Shown: positions 34,536 through 44,045, counted from the first letter of the stretch. The stretch: DNA of 64,000 nt from Mycobacterium yunnanensis (GCF_025823185.1 NZ_JACKVK010000008.1:559565-623564), one strand, 5' to 3'. Notes: a model not told the origin generated them from the sequence alone. Program-made: numbers and translations.

Positions 34536-35879
34536 ATGACCACCGCAGATGCCTCGGAGCACCGGAGCTTCACCGCCAAGGGGCTCGCGACACGCGAACG
34601 AATTCTGCGCTCGGCCGCCGAGGTCCTGCTCGCCGAGGGACTGACGGCATTCAACCTCGACAAGGTGCGTCAGGCGGCATCGGTCAGCGGATCGCAGCTC
34701 AACCATTACTTCGTCGACCGGCAGGACCTCGTCCGCGCCGTCGTCGCGCGCCAGGTCGAGATCGTGCTGCAGTTTCACCGACAGCCACGCCTGGGTGGGC
34801 TCGACACCTTCGAGGATTGGGAGCAGTGGGCCGCCCTGAATGTGCGCTATCTGCGCAAGGTCGGCTATCGCGGCAACGCGACCTATCACGCCTTGGCCGG
34901 TCAGCTGGCGAAGTCGGACACGGCCACCCGGCAGACCTTCGCCGACGGTTACTGGCGCTGGGTCACCTTGCTCGAGGACTGTTTTGCCCGCATGAAGAGC
35001 CGCGGTCTGCTGGTGCGATCCGCCCAGTCCCGCCAGATGGCCCTGGCGGTCGTCGCCCTGCACCAGGGTGCGGGACTGCTCGCCTTCACCTACCGGCAGG
35101 AATGGCCACTGGCCGACGTCACCCGGTTCCTCGTGAACTACGTTCGCCTGCACGCCAAGAACCCCGACGAACGCGCTCCACGGCCCCCGCGCAAGTCCAG
35201 GCCCCGGCCCCGTCCTCGGCATGACCAGCCGGGTGAGACGCCTCGCTTCACCGCCAAGGGCATGGCGACGCGCACTCGCATCATCGACGGCGCGGCCGAG
35301 CTCATCTTCGAGCACGGGGTCAACGGCACCAGCCTCGACGACGTGCGTCGGGCCGTCGGCGTCAGCGGATCGCAGATCTCCCATTACTTCTCGGACAAGC
35401 TGGACCTGACGCGTCAGGTGATCGCGGCGCGGACCGACTTCGTGGTCGCCTTTCACACCCAGGACGTGCTGGGTCGGTTGGACACCTTGGAGTCGCTGCG
35501 CACCTGGGTGGACCTGTGCCGCGAACACGCCGTTGCGGAATACCTGCGCGGGGGATGCATCTACGGCTCCCTGACCGGAGAACTCCTCGAGGCCGACGAC
35601 GTCGTCCTCGACGACTTGGCCGCCGGGTACGACCGCTGGTCAGGATTGTTCGAAGACGGTATGTCGGCGATGCGCCGGCGCGGCGAACTGCGGGCCGACG
35701 CCGATCCGCGCCACCTCGCCGTGTCGATCGTCGCCGCGCACCAGGGTGGCGCGTTGCTCACGCACGTCACCGGCAGCGTCGAACCGTTCGAGACGTCGGC
35801 GGCCGCCGCGCTCGACTACGTCACCAGCTTCGCCGCACGACCGGCCAGGTCTCGGGCGCGGATGGCGAAGCCATCCTGA
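34536..35879 (+). CDS. Tandem fused TetR regulator
   Basis: A 447-residue protein holding two complete TetR-type units. Unit 1 (about 10-215) opens FTAKGLATRERILRSAAEVL and reads VSGSQLNHYF in its recognition helix. Unit 2 (about 235-440) opens FTAKGMATRTRIIDGAAELI with VSGSQISHYF. A Pro/Arg-rich linker (PRPPRKSRPRPRPRH) joins them. TetR proteins normally bind DNA as dimers of about 200-residue chains, so this is probably a single-chain dimer with two different ligand pockets. ATG at 34536 fits a short-leader mRNA behind TATCTT; an in-frame ATG at 34512 is possible. Confidence 0.88.
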   Translation: MTTADASEHRSFTAKGLATRERILRSAAEVLLAEGLTAFNLDKVRQAASVSGSQLNHYFVDRQDLVRAVVARQVEIVLQFHRQPRLGGLDTFEDWEQWAALNVRYLRKVGYRGNATYHALAGQLAKSDTATRQTFADGYWRWVTLLEDCFARMKSRGLLVRSAQSRQMALAVVALHQGAGLLAFTYRQEWPLADVTRFLVNYVRLHAKNPDERAPRPPRKSRPRPRPRHDQPGETPRFTAKGMATRTRIIDGAAELIFEHGVNGTSLDDVRRAVGVSGSQISHYFSDKLDLTRQVIAARTDFVVAFHTQDVLGRLDTLESLRTWVDLCREHAVAEYLRGGCIYGSLTGELLEADDVVLDDLAAGYDRWSGLFEDGMSAMRRRGELRADADPRHLAVSIVAAHQGGALLTHVTGSVEPFETSAAAALDYVTSFAARPARSRARMAKPS

Positions 35880-35906
35880 CGGTTGCGCCGCGGAGATTCA
35901 ACGGAA

Positions 35907-36614
35907 CTAAAGAGCCGCAAGCACTTTTGCCAAGTCGACGACGTCGCTCGCGATCACCGTCGGCTGCGGGACGCCAGGGGCCACCAGCGGCGCGTTCCCG
36001 GGCCGCGTGATCAGCGCGCTGCGCATGCCGGCGCCCTGCGCACCGATCGTGTCCCAGGTGTGAGCCGCCACCATCATGCAGCCCGAGACGTCGACCCCTA
36101 CCTGCGCGGCCACCCGGCGGTACAGGTGAATCGACGGCTTGAACACGCCGAGCGTGTCCACGGTGAACTGATGCTCGAAAAAGTCGCCGAGGCCCGCATT
36201 CTCAAGCGGTGACGGCACATTGGGCCGATGCGGTGAGTTGGTCAGGGTCACCAGGCGGTAGCCGTCGGCCTGCAACCGCGCCAAGCCCGCCGCGGCGTCG
36301 GGGTGCGCTGGCATCGTGCGCATCCCCTCGGCGAAGGACTGCAGGTCGTCGTCGGTGACCACTGCGCCCCTGATCGTCGCGACCATCTGCAGTACGGCGC
36401 CGCCGAGGGTGGAGAAGTCCGCGTAGTAACCGGACAGCGTCAACGTCATCGAATAGGTGACGAGCTCCCCGAACCACGTGCGCAGGACGCCGGCGTCGCC
36501 GAACATCCGCTCGAAGTGGGGGCCCAACGACTCGATGTCGAGCAAGGTTTCGTTGACGTCGAAGACCAACACCGAGGGCAGATCGGCAGCATGGGGTGAG
36601 TCGAGTGTCGTCAT
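35907..36614 (-). CDS. HAD-superfamily L-2-haloacid dehalogenase-like hydrolase
   Basis: A 235-residue HAD hydrolase of the haloacid-dehalogenase type II branch. The nucleophile motif is FDVNETLLD (about 18-26), followed by a helical cap, then TLTNSPHRP (motif II), K in FKPSIHLYRR (motif III) and MVAAHTWDTIGAQGAG (motif IV). This branch hydrolyses L-2-halo acids with inversion. ATG at 36614. It is not coupled to neighbours. Confidence 0.85.
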   Translation of the reverse strand: MTTLDSPHAADLPSVLVFDVNETLLDIESLGPHFERMFGDAGVLRTWFGELVTYSMTLTLSGYYADFSTLGGAVLQMVATIRGAVVTDDDLQSFAEGMRTMPAHPDAAAGLARLQADGYRLVTLTNSPHRPNVPSPLENAGLGDFFEHQFTVDTLGVFKPSIHLYRRVAAQVGVDVSGCMMVAAHTWDTIGAQGAGMRSALITRPGNAPLVAPGVPQPTVIASDVVDLAKVLAAL

Positions 36615-36692
36615 CGTCTTCCATTGTGGACGACGCCCTGACTTAACCGATCATCACGAGTCAAACCATCGCCTGATCGCCAGTCCCTCCCT

Positions 36693-36709
36693 TACCGTCC
36701 CCCCACGTG
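36693..36709 (+). promoter_or_regulatory. Leaderless promoter of importer binding protein
   Basis: TACCGT (36693-36698), eight C-rich bases, then GTG (36707). The stretch from the -10 box into the gene closely matches that at 41299-41318 before the permease gene (shared CCCCCACGTGACC). Confidence 0.5.
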
Positions 36710-38059
36710 ACCTCCGCCCATCTCAGCCGTCGCCGTGCGCTCCAACTCCTCGGACTCGCGGGCGGTGCAATGGCATTCGCGCCCGCCCTGGCTGCCTGCG
36801 GTTCCGACGCCAGCACCTCGGCGCTGTCCACCTCCGCCCCGACGAGCGGCCGCTTCGACGGCGTCACCCTCAAGCTGCTGGTCAACCAGCCGCACGTGAC
36901 GTCCTTCCGCGACGTCCTGGCCCCCAAGTGGAAGGCGGCCACCGGCGGCACCCTCGAGGTCACCGCCGCGCCGTACGACCAGTTGACCAGCAAGCAGATC
37001 CTCGACGTGCAAAGCGGCACCGGCGAATTCGACGTCTTCGACTACTTCTACTTCGGCCTCGGTGATCTCGTCGATGCCGGGGCCCTCACCGACCTCACCG
37101 GCTGGATCGACGCCAACGGCGACAAGATCGGTACCAGCGGCTACCTCAAGTCCATCTACGACCCGTACACCCTGCTCGACGGCAAGCGGTACGGCCTGCC
37201 CTACGACGGGGACGTGCACATCCTCTTCTACAACGCCGAACTCTTCGACCGGTACAAGGTCGCGCCGCCGACCACCTGGGACGAGTACGACGACGCTGCC
37301 GCCAAGATCACCACCGACGCGAAGGGCGCCGCCTACGGCGCCATCGTCTCCGGCCAGCAGGTGCCGATGATCCTCGGCTGCTCCTACATCAACCGTCTCA
37401 CCGGGTACGGCGGAAACCTGTTGAACGACAAGGGAAAGCCCGAGTTGACCTCTGATGCGTCGGTCGCGGCGCTGAACCACCTCGTCAAGGTGTCGCCCGC
37501 CGCCTTACCCACTCCGTTGCAGATCGGCTTCGACCAGGCCAACACCGCGTTCCTCAGCGGTCAGGGCGCGATGCTCGACACCTGGACGGACATGGCCCTG
37601 CGCGCGGAGGACCCGACGGCGTCCAAGATCGCCGGCAAGTGGGGCGCCCTGTCGCTACCCGTGGGTGGTGCGAACAAAACCCCACGCACCGCGCTCGACG
37701 CCGGCTTCGGGCTGGGCATCTCCACGGCCACCAAGAACCAGGACGCCGCCTCGGCGTTCATCGCGTGGGCCACCGCCGCCCCGCAGAACCTCGTCGTCTC
37801 CTCGACCCCGGGCGCCGGCATCGACCCCGCCCGCGGCGAGGTGCTGAACTCCGACGGGTACGCCAAGGTGGTCACCAAGGCCATCGGCCCCATCCGTGAG
37901 GGACTCAACGGCAACCCGCTGGTGTGGCCCAAGACCGCGGGCGCGCCACAGTTGCTGCAGGGTCTCGTCGACCAGATCGCTCTGGCCGTCAACGGCACGC
38001 AGACCGTGCAGCAGTCCTTGGAGAACTCCCAGAATCAGTGGGACAAGGCCCTGACGTAA
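36707..38059 (+). CDS. ABC carbohydrate-importer binding lipoprotein
   Basis: A 450-residue extracellular solute-binding protein of the family-1 (carbohydrate) type. It starts with a twin-arginine signal (SRRRALQLLG) and a lipobox ending LAAC, so it is exported folded and lipid-anchored. Later segments such as YGLPYDGDVHILFYNAELFD and FLSGQGAMLDTWTD are family hallmarks. GTG at 36707, probably leaderless. The matching permeases and ATPase lie 3.2 kb downstream at 41.3-44.0 kb, separated by a P450 gene on the other strand. Confidence 0.88.
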   Translation: MTSAHLSRRRALQLLGLAGGAMAFAPALAACGSDASTSALSTSAPTSGRFDGVTLKLLVNQPHVTSFRDVLAPKWKAATGGTLEVTAAPYDQLTSKQILDVQSGTGEFDVFDYFYFGLGDLVDAGALTDLTGWIDANGDKIGTSGYLKSIYDPYTLLDGKRYGLPYDGDVHILFYNAELFDRYKVAPPTTWDEYDDAAAKITTDAKGAAYGAIVSGQQVPMILGCSYINRLTGYGGNLLNDKGKPELTSDASVAALNHLVKVSPAALPTPLQIGFDQANTAFLSGQGAMLDTWTDMALRAEDPTASKIAGKWGALSLPVGGANKTPRTALDAGFGLGISTATKNQDAASAFIAWATAAPQNLVVSSTPGAGIDPARGEVLNSDGYAKVVTKAIGPIREGLNGNPLVWPKTAGAPQLLQGLVDQIALAVNGTQTVQQSLENSQNQWDKALT

Positions 38060-38064
38060 CTGGC

Positions 38065-41000
38065 CTACCCGGCCCACACGTCCTCGACGTAGTGGTCCGA
38101 GGCCACCAAATCCTCCAGCCAGTCCTTCGCCTCGGCGTCGTCCCGTCCAGTGCGCGCCCGGTAGATGGCGAGAAAGGACTCGCGGACGGCCGGGGCCATT
38201 CGGCCGCCGTCGCCGCACACGAAGACGTGGGTGTCCTTGTCGGGATCGCCGAGCAGTTCCCAGACGTCGTCGGCGTCGGCGGCGATGCGGTCCTGTACGT
38301 AGCGCACCCCGGCCCGCGGCGCCCGGGAGAACGCCGGCCGCATGCGCACGATGCCCTGTCGCTCGGCGTCCTCGAACTGATCGCGAAAGATGTAGTCCAC
38401 GTCGGGGTCTCGAACGCCGAAGAAACACAGCGCCGGGGCGAACGGCTCGCCGGCCTGCTTTGCCGCCAACCGGTCGCCGAGGAACCCGCAGAACGGCGCC
38501 ACCCCCGTACCGGCGCTGACGAGGATGACGTTGCGCTGCGGGTCGGCGCCCGCCCGAAACGCCTGCCGGGCGGGATCGATCCTGGCCCGGATCGTCGTTC
38601 CGGGGGCGGCTCCCGCCAGGTGATTGGACGCGACGCCCTTGAACAGCCCGACGCCCGAGCGTGCCGGCAGGTCGACGACGCTGATGATCACCGCCACCTC
38701 GCGCGCCGACAACTTCGACGACGAGGCGATCGAATAGTGCCGCGGTGTCATGGGTTCGAGAAGTTCGAGCAGTTCGGCGCCCGTCAGGACGCAGGCCGGG
38801 AACTGGTGCAAGCATTCCAACGGGCTCAGCACGCACGGGTCGGGTGAGTCAGCCAGCTCCTCCAGCTTCGCGCGCTCCGGATCGCACGGATTGGCCGCCG
38901 CGAGCCGACGCAGTTGGCTGCGGGTCGCCGGTTTGCGGAGTTCGACGAAGTGGGTGAGAAGGTCGCGCACACTGACCTCGCGGTCCAGCGCGATGAGCCG
39001 CCGCGAGGTGCGCCGGGGGTTGACCGCCAGCCGAAGGTCCGAGTCGATCTTCAGTAGTCGCAAGACCGTGTCGACCACCTCGGGAGGGTTGTCGGCCAAC
39101 ACCGTCAGATGGTCACCCGTCGAGTAGGACACGTCATCGGGAAGTGCCACCCGCACATAGTGTTTGGCCTGACCCGCGGTGCTCACCAGTTCGTCGTTGA
39201 GCGTGACGGTCATCGGCTGGACGGCGAACCGCGCGTCGATCGCCGCGGTCACCGGACCCTGGATGGGGCGCAGGTCGTAGAGCGGCTCGTCGTTGCTCGT
39301 CACCGCCACGGCGTCGGGGTCGCCGTAGCGCGCCGCCAACGCCGACCACAGCGCGCCGGAGAATCCTTCGAGCGTTCCGTTGAGGTCCCCCGAGGTGTCC
39401 GCCGCAGCGCGCGGCAGCAACGGCTGACCGCCGAGTTCGGTGAGCCGCTCGTCGATGCGGATCGGGATGGCCTGATACGTGTCGGCCCAGTTGTGATCAC
39501 CGACGCCGAGGACGGCGAACAGTGGGTCGTCGGTGAGTTCGGCGTCGGCTCCGAACAGCCAGTCCACGAACTCGCGTGCGTCGTCGGTGGGCTGGCCGTT
39601 GTAGGACGACGCGACGATCACCACCGCGTCGGCGTCGGGCCAGTTTTCGGCAGCGGAGTCCAGGGGCGCCACTGTCGCATCGCAGCCGATGTCGGCGGCC
39701 TCCTCGGCGAGTTGCCTCGCCAGCGCGCGGCACGTGCCGAGATTCGAGCCGTGCAGGACCGCCAGCGTCGTTCCCGCCCTTACCCGGGAAGCCGCCGAAT
39801 TCGCCGGTGTCGCAACGGTCGCCACGGGCGTCACCACCCGATCGGCGGGGGTCCGCCGAAGGAGGTCGACGTGGAACCCGACCGGGCGGCGGCTCAGTCC
39901 GTCCCACTGCAGCGTGTAGTGCTGAGAGTCGACGAGCCGGTAGCGGTGCACGACCCGCGCGATCAGCATGGCCGCTTCGTGCAGCGCGAACTGCCGCCCG
40001 ATGCAGGAGCGTTCGCCGGTGCCGAACGGTTTGAACGACGCGGTCGAACGGGCTTCGGCGATGGCGGGATCGAACCGGGACGGGTCGAACAGCTCGGGAT
40101 TGTCGCCCCACTCCGGTTGGCGGTGCAGGGCCCCGGTCAGGATCGTGACCGCCTCGCCCGCCTTGACCGGATAGTGCCCGCCGATGACCGTGTCGGCCAA
40201 CGCCATTCTGTCGAAGTTCAGCACCGGTGGGGACAGTCGCAGCGTTTCGCTGATCACCTGACGCAGATAGGCGAGCTTGCCGACGTCGTCGTAGGTCGGC
40301 AGATGATCGTCGTCGGGCCCGAACACCGCGTCCACTTCGGCGCGCACCCGTGCCATCGCCCCGGGATGGTGAAGCAGGTTGTAGACGGTGTTCGGCATGA
40401 GCTCGGAGGTCGTCAACTGTCCGGCGATGAGGAAGGTCATGATCTGGTTGCGGACGTTGTCGGTGCCCAGCGCCTGGTCGCCCTGCGCGCCGAGCATCAC
40501 GTGGAGCAGATCTCCCGTCTCTCCCACGGTGTGCCCGGCGATGAGCTCGTCGAAGTAGGCGTGCAGGGTCGACAGCTCGGCCTCGAACTCGGGGGTCTCA
40601 CCGTGTTGGAAGACCTCGGTGATCGCGTTGGTGAAGCTCTGCGGGATCGGCGCCAGCCCGTCGTAGTCATAGGAGTCGAATCGGGCTCCGAATCCCGCCA
40701 GCCCGACGGTGTCCATGGCCAGCTTCTGCAGATCGTCGGAGACGTCGACCGGACCGACGCCGACCCGCGCGTCCCACCGCGCGACCAGTTGGCGATTGAT
40801 GTCGAGCATCGCGTCGTGATAGGCGCGCAGCCCCGCGTAGCTGAAGCCGGGCAGCAGAACGTCGTGCGCCTTCTGCCAATTGGGCTCACCGTGGAAGGCG
40901 GTGAACAGTCCGTCGCCCGCCAGCGGTCTCACCCGCGCCAGAGACTGCGTGAGGTTCTTGGCGAACCTGCTCTCGTCGCACAATTCCGCGACGAGTTCCA

Positions 41001-41187
41001 CCGAGCACGCGTAGAGCTTTCGGGTTCCGCTCCAGGTGCCGTAGAAGATCGGGCCGTGGCGTTCGGCGAGCACGTCGATGGGCAGCGCGTAGGGCCTGCC
41101 GGCGAGTTCGGCAGCCGCCGGCAGCGGGCCGTCCACGGCTGGGACAGAGTCGATCGACGGGGGCGAGCTTGGTGCGTACTCGGGCAT
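38065..41187 (-). CDS. Self-sufficient cytochrome P450-reductase fusion, CYP102-like
   Basis: A 1040-residue fusion like P450 BM3. The P450 domain (about 1-455) has ExxR (E314...R317) and the haem loop FKPFGTGERSCIGRQ with Cys395. A flavodoxin-like FMN domain (LHGSNLGTCRALARQL, about 475-620) and a FAD/NADPH reductase domain (RHYSIASSS, VSAGTGVAPF, FGVRDPD) follow. It would hydroxylate fatty-acid-like substrates using NADPH and O2. In the oxygen-activating I-helix the usual AG-H/x-E-TT reads AGQLTT (255-260): Leu258 replaces the conserved acid. ATG at 41187. It is convergent with the binding-protein gene. Confidence 0.92.
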   Translation of the reverse strand: MPEYAPSSPPSIDSVPAVDGPLPAAAELAGRPYALPIDVLAERHGPIFYGTWSGTRKLYACSVELVAELCDESRFAKNLTQSLARVRPLAGDGLFTAFHGEPNWQKAHDVLLPGFSYAGLRAYHDAMLDINRQLVARWDARVGVGPVDVSDDLQKLAMDTVGLAGFGARFDSYDYDGLAPIPQSFTNAITEVFQHGETPEFEAELSTLHAYFDELIAGHTVGETGDLLHVMLGAQGDQALGTDNVRNQIMTFLIAGQLTTSELMPNTVYNLLHHPGAMARVRAEVDAVFGPDDDHLPTYDDVGKLAYLRQVISETLRLSPPVLNFDRMALADTVIGGHYPVKAGEAVTILTGALHRQPEWGDNPELFDPSRFDPAIAEARSTASFKPFGTGERSCIGRQFALHEAAMLIARVVHRYRLVDSQHYTLQWDGLSRRPVGFHVDLLRRTPADRVVTPVATVATPANSAASRVRAGTTLAVLHGSNLGTCRALARQLAEEAADIGCDATVAPLDSAAENWPDADAVVIVASSYNGQPTDDAREFVDWLFGADAELTDDPLFAVLGVGDHNWADTYQAIPIRIDERLTELGGQPLLPRAAADTSGDLNGTLEGFSGALWSALAARYGDPDAVAVTSNDEPLYDLRPIQGPVTAAIDARFAVQPMTVTLNDELVSTAGQAKHYVRVALPDDVSYSTGDHLTVLADNPPEVVDTVLRLLKIDSDLRLAVNPRRTSRRLIALDREVSVRDLLTHFVELRKPATRSQLRRLAAANPCDPERAKLEELADSPDPCVLSPLECLHQFPACVLTGAELLELLEPMTPRHYSIASSSKLSAREVAVIISVVDLPARSGVGLFKGVASNHLAGAAPGTTIRARIDPARQAFRAGADPQRNVILVSAGTGVAPFCGFLGDRLAAKQAGEPFAPALCFFGVRDPDVDYIFRDQFEDAERQGIVRMRPAFSRAPRAGVRYVQDRIAADADDVWELLGDPDKDTHVFVCGDGGRMAPAVRESFLAIYRARTGRDDAEAKDWLEDLVASDHYVEDVWAG

Positions 41188-41298
41188 GTCGCGCAGCATA
41201 GGCACCAACGCAGACCAAGATCAGCGAAATTTACCAGTCCGTCGACGATGCCACAATCGCGGTGAGTAAATTCCTCGCGTCCCGAGCCGACGTGCATC

Positions 41299-41315
41299 TA
41301 TCGTGCCCCCACGTG
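41299..41315 (+). promoter_or_regulatory. Leaderless promoter of permease operon
   Basis: TATCGT (41299-41304), then eight bases GCCCCCAC, then GTG (41313). The spacing and the C-run are the same as before the binding-protein gene at 36693-36709. Confidence 0.5.
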
Positions 41316-42182
41316 ACCAAACGCGTTCCCGGCTGGCTGGCAGCCCCAGCCATCGCCGGGGTGGCGCTGCTGCTGGTGTATCCGACGATCTACCTCGTCG
41401 CGCTCGCCCTGACCAAGTCCTCACTTGCCAAGCCGCTCAACCGCTTCACCGGTCTTGACAACTTCACCGGGGCGTTCGCCTCACCTGCGTTCACCCCGTC
41501 GCTGTGGAAGTCGACGGTCTTCGCGGTGGTCGTCGCCGTCACCACGACGCTGCTCGGCCTCGCCATCGCCCTGCTCCTGCGGCACCGCGGTGGCGGGTTT
41601 GGCGTCGTGGGCGCCCTGTTCCTCCTGCCGCTGGTGACCGCGCCCGTACTCGTCGGCGTCGCGTGGAAGCTGCTGCTGGCTCCGGTCGGCGGTGGGCTGG
41701 CCGGCGTGTTCGGGGCCCTTGGTCTGGCGGGATTCAACCCCCTCGGGCACGGCGTCGGCGCGTTCGTGGTGCTGATGGTCATCCACGTCTGGCAGTGGAC
41801 GCCGTTCGCGACGTTGATCGCCTTCGCTGCGCTTGGGGTGGTGCGCCCCGAACTGCTCGAGTCTGCGCTCATCGACGGCGCCAGCCCGTGGCGCACCTTC
41901 ACCACCGTCACCTGGCCGGCGATCGCGCCCAGCATCTGGGCCGTCGCCGTGCTCGAATTGGTGATCGGCTACAAGGTGTTCGACGTCTTGGTCGTCATCA
42001 CCGCCGGCGGACCCGGCTTCTCGACGAGCCTGTCCCCGTTCGTGATCTACCAGACCGGTCTGCGGGGCAGCTTCGACATGGGCACCGCGGCCGCCCAAAC
42101 GCTCGTGTTCGGTCTGGTCGTGGGCGCCGTCGCCACCGTGGTCACGGCGCTGCGGTCCCGCGCGGTGAAGGCCGACGCGTGA
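41313..42182 (+). CDS. ABC sugar-importer permease (MalF/UgpA-like)
   Basis: A 289-residue inner-membrane permease with six hydrophobic segments and the ATPase-contact loop around PELLESALIDGASPWRTFTTVTWPAIAPS (EAA-type). GTG at 41313 is preferred over 41262 because it sits at leaderless spacing behind TATCGT and begins TKRVPGWL, a normal N-terminus. Its stop overlaps the start of the second permease (GTGA). Pairs with the binding protein at 36.7 kb. Confidence 0.85.
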   Translation: MTKRVPGWLAAPAIAGVALLLVYPTIYLVALALTKSSLAKPLNRFTGLDNFTGAFASPAFTPSLWKSTVFAVVVAVTTTLLGLAIALLLRHRGGGFGVVGALFLLPLVTAPVLVGVAWKLLLAPVGGGLAGVFGALGLAGFNPLGHGVGAFVVLMVIHVWQWTPFATLIAFAALGVVRPELLESALIDGASPWRTFTTVTWPAIAPSIWAVAVLELVIGYKVFDVLVVITAGGPGFSTSLSPFVIYQTGLRGSFDMGTAAAQTLVFGLVVGAVATVVTALRSRAVKADA

Positions 42183-42970
42183 AGTCTCGACTCGTCCTGC
42201 TCGCCGGCGTCGCGGTGGCGTTGTTGCCGATCGCCTACCTGCTGTCCCTGGCCCTGCGCCCGGCCGGTGAGGTGCTGAACTCCAGCCTGCTGCCCGACAC
42301 GGTGTCCTTCGACAACTTCGTCAAGGTGTTCGACACCATCGAGCTGGGCACCATGCTGACCAACTCCTGGGTCTCGGCCGTCGGGGCCGCGGTGTTGGCG
42401 GTCCTGATCGCCACGCCGGCAGCCTATTTCACCGCGCGTCACGTCCGCGGTGACCGCCTGCTGACGATCCTGCTGGCCAGCTACTGCGCACCGCCGATCG
42501 TCGCGATCATCCCGCTGTTCTTCCTGCTGCGATACGCCGGGCTCACCAACAGCGTGGCCGGGCTCATCCTGGTCAACGGTCTCGCGGGCGTCCCCGTGGC
42601 GGCCTGGTTGCTCGACGGCTTCGTGCGGCGCATCCCCGTCGAGATCGACGAGGCCGCCGTCATCGACGGCCTCACGGTGGCCGCCACCCTGCGCAAGGTG
42701 GTCCTGCCGCTGCTGTGGCCCGGCATCGTCGCCGCGCTGCTGGTCACGTTCTTCCTGTCCTACAACGACTTCCTCTTCGCGGTCTACCTCGCGGTGACGA
42801 AGGAGAGTCAAACCCTGACCGTCGGACTGTCCCTCTTCCAAGGCGACCGCAACGTGCAGTTCGGCCAACAGGCCGCCGCCGGGCTGCTCGGCGTCGCCCC
42901 CGTCTACGTGCTCGCGCTGGCAGCTCAGCGCTACCTCGTCGGCGGACTGACCACCGGAGCCACCAAATGA
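42179..42970 (+). CDS. ABC sugar-importer permease (MalG/UgpE-like)
   Basis: A 263-residue second permease subunit with six hydrophobic segments and the EAA loop IPVEIDEAAVIDGLTVAATLRKVVLPLLWPG. GTG at 42179 overlaps the first permease stop, and its own stop overlaps the ATPase start (ATGA), so the three subunits are translationally coupled. The long reading frame starting further upstream is not coding there. Confidence 0.88.
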   Translation: MKSRLVLLAGVAVALLPIAYLLSLALRPAGEVLNSSLLPDTVSFDNFVKVFDTIELGTMLTNSWVSAVGAAVLAVLIATPAAYFTARHVRGDRLLTILLASYCAPPIVAIIPLFFLLRYAGLTNSVAGLILVNGLAGVPVAAWLLDGFVRRIPVEIDEAAVIDGLTVAATLRKVVLPLLWPGIVAALLVTFFLSYNDFLFAVYLAVTKESQTLTVGLSLFQGDRNVQFGQQAAAGLLGVAPVYVLALAAQRYLVGGLTTGATK

Positions 42971-44040
42971 CCGTCCCGTCCTCGGACGTCGAACTCGTCG
43001 GCCTCACCAAGACCTACGCCGACCGCGCCGTCGTCGACGACCTGTCCCTGACCCTGCCCGACGGATCGCTGACCGTGCTGGTCGGACCGTCGGGCTGCGG
43101 CAAGTCGACCACCCTGCGCATCGTCGCCGGACTGGAGACCGCCGACGGCGGCACCGTCTCGATCGGTGGTCGCGACGTCACCGCGGAGTCGCCGCGCACA
43201 CGGGACATCGCCATGGTGTTCCAGAACTACGCGCTCTACCCCCACCTGACGGTGGCCGCGAACATCGCGTTCCCGTTGCGCAACAACGGTGTTGCCAAGG
43301 ATGAGGCATCCCGGCAGGCCCGCGAGGCCGCCGAACGGGTCGGCATCACCCCGCTGCTCGACCGCAAGCCGCGGCAACTCTCCGGTGGCCAGCAGCAGCG
43401 GGTCGCCATCGCGCGGGCGCTGGTCCGCACACCCAAGGTGTTCCTCTTCGACGAGCCGCTGAGCAACCTCGACGCGAAGCTCCGCGTCGAGTTGCGCTCG
43501 GAGATCCGCCGTTTGCAACAGGATTCGGGCATCACCGCGCTGTACGTCACCCATGACCAGGAGGAGGCGATGACGATCGCCGACCAACTCGTGGTCCTCG
43601 ACGCGGGCGCCATCGCGCAGGTCGGGACTCCCGAGGAGCTATACCGTCGGCCGGCCAACACGTTCGTCGCCGGCTTCATCGGGTCGCCGAGCATGAACCT
43701 GCTGCAGGGCGCTGTGCGGGACGGCGTCTTCGACGGTGACGGCGTGCGCTTCGTCGTACCGGGTGCCGACGGCCCGGCGGTCACGCTGGGGGTGCGACCC
43801 GAGGACCTGCTCGTCGTTCCGTCCGAGCACGGCGACGGCACGGTCGAGATCGTCGAATTGCTTGGTCCGCGTTACGTGTTCATCGTGGCGGCCGGGGCGC
43901 ACCGGCTGACCGCGGTGGTCGAGGCGGCCACCGTGGCGGGGTGGGGGACGGCGCCGACACCCGGGGACCGGGTGAGCGTCGACGTTCGGGCCGACCGGGT
44001 GCACCTGTTCGACACGGAATCAGGCCGCCGCCTCGCCTAA
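42967..44040 (+). CDS. ABC sugar-importer ATPase (UgpC/MsmK-like)
   Basis: A 357-residue ATPase of the MalK/UgpC group: Walker A GPSGCGKST (about 39-47), Q-loop FQNYALYPH, signature LSGGQQQRV, Walker B VFLFDEPLSNLDAKLR, H-loop VTHDQEEA. A C-terminal regulatory (TOBE-like) domain (about 235-357) follows. It energises the two permeases just upstream. A terminator-like hairpin follows the stop. Confidence 0.9.
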   Translation: MTVPSSDVELVGLTKTYADRAVVDDLSLTLPDGSLTVLVGPSGCGKSTTLRIVAGLETADGGTVSIGGRDVTAESPRTRDIAMVFQNYALYPHLTVAANIAFPLRNNGVAKDEASRQAREAAERVGITPLLDRKPRQLSGGQQQRVAIARALVRTPKVFLFDEPLSNLDAKLRVELRSEIRRLQQDSGITALYVTHDQEEAMTIADQLVVLDAGAIAQVGTPEELYRRPANTFVAGFIGSPSMNLLQGAVRDGVFDGDGVRFVVPGADGPAVTLGVRPEDLLVVPSEHGDGTVEIVELLGPRYVFIVAAGAHRLTAVVEAATVAGWGTAPTPGDRVSVDVRADRVHLFDTESGRRLA

Positions 44041-44045
44041 GTCCC

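Noticed and set aside
39109..41265. A 718-residue open frame opposite the P450 fusion
   Set aside because: It is low-complexity Arg/Val/Gly/Asp sequence with no recognisable domain, while the opposite strand encodes every P450 and reductase motif.
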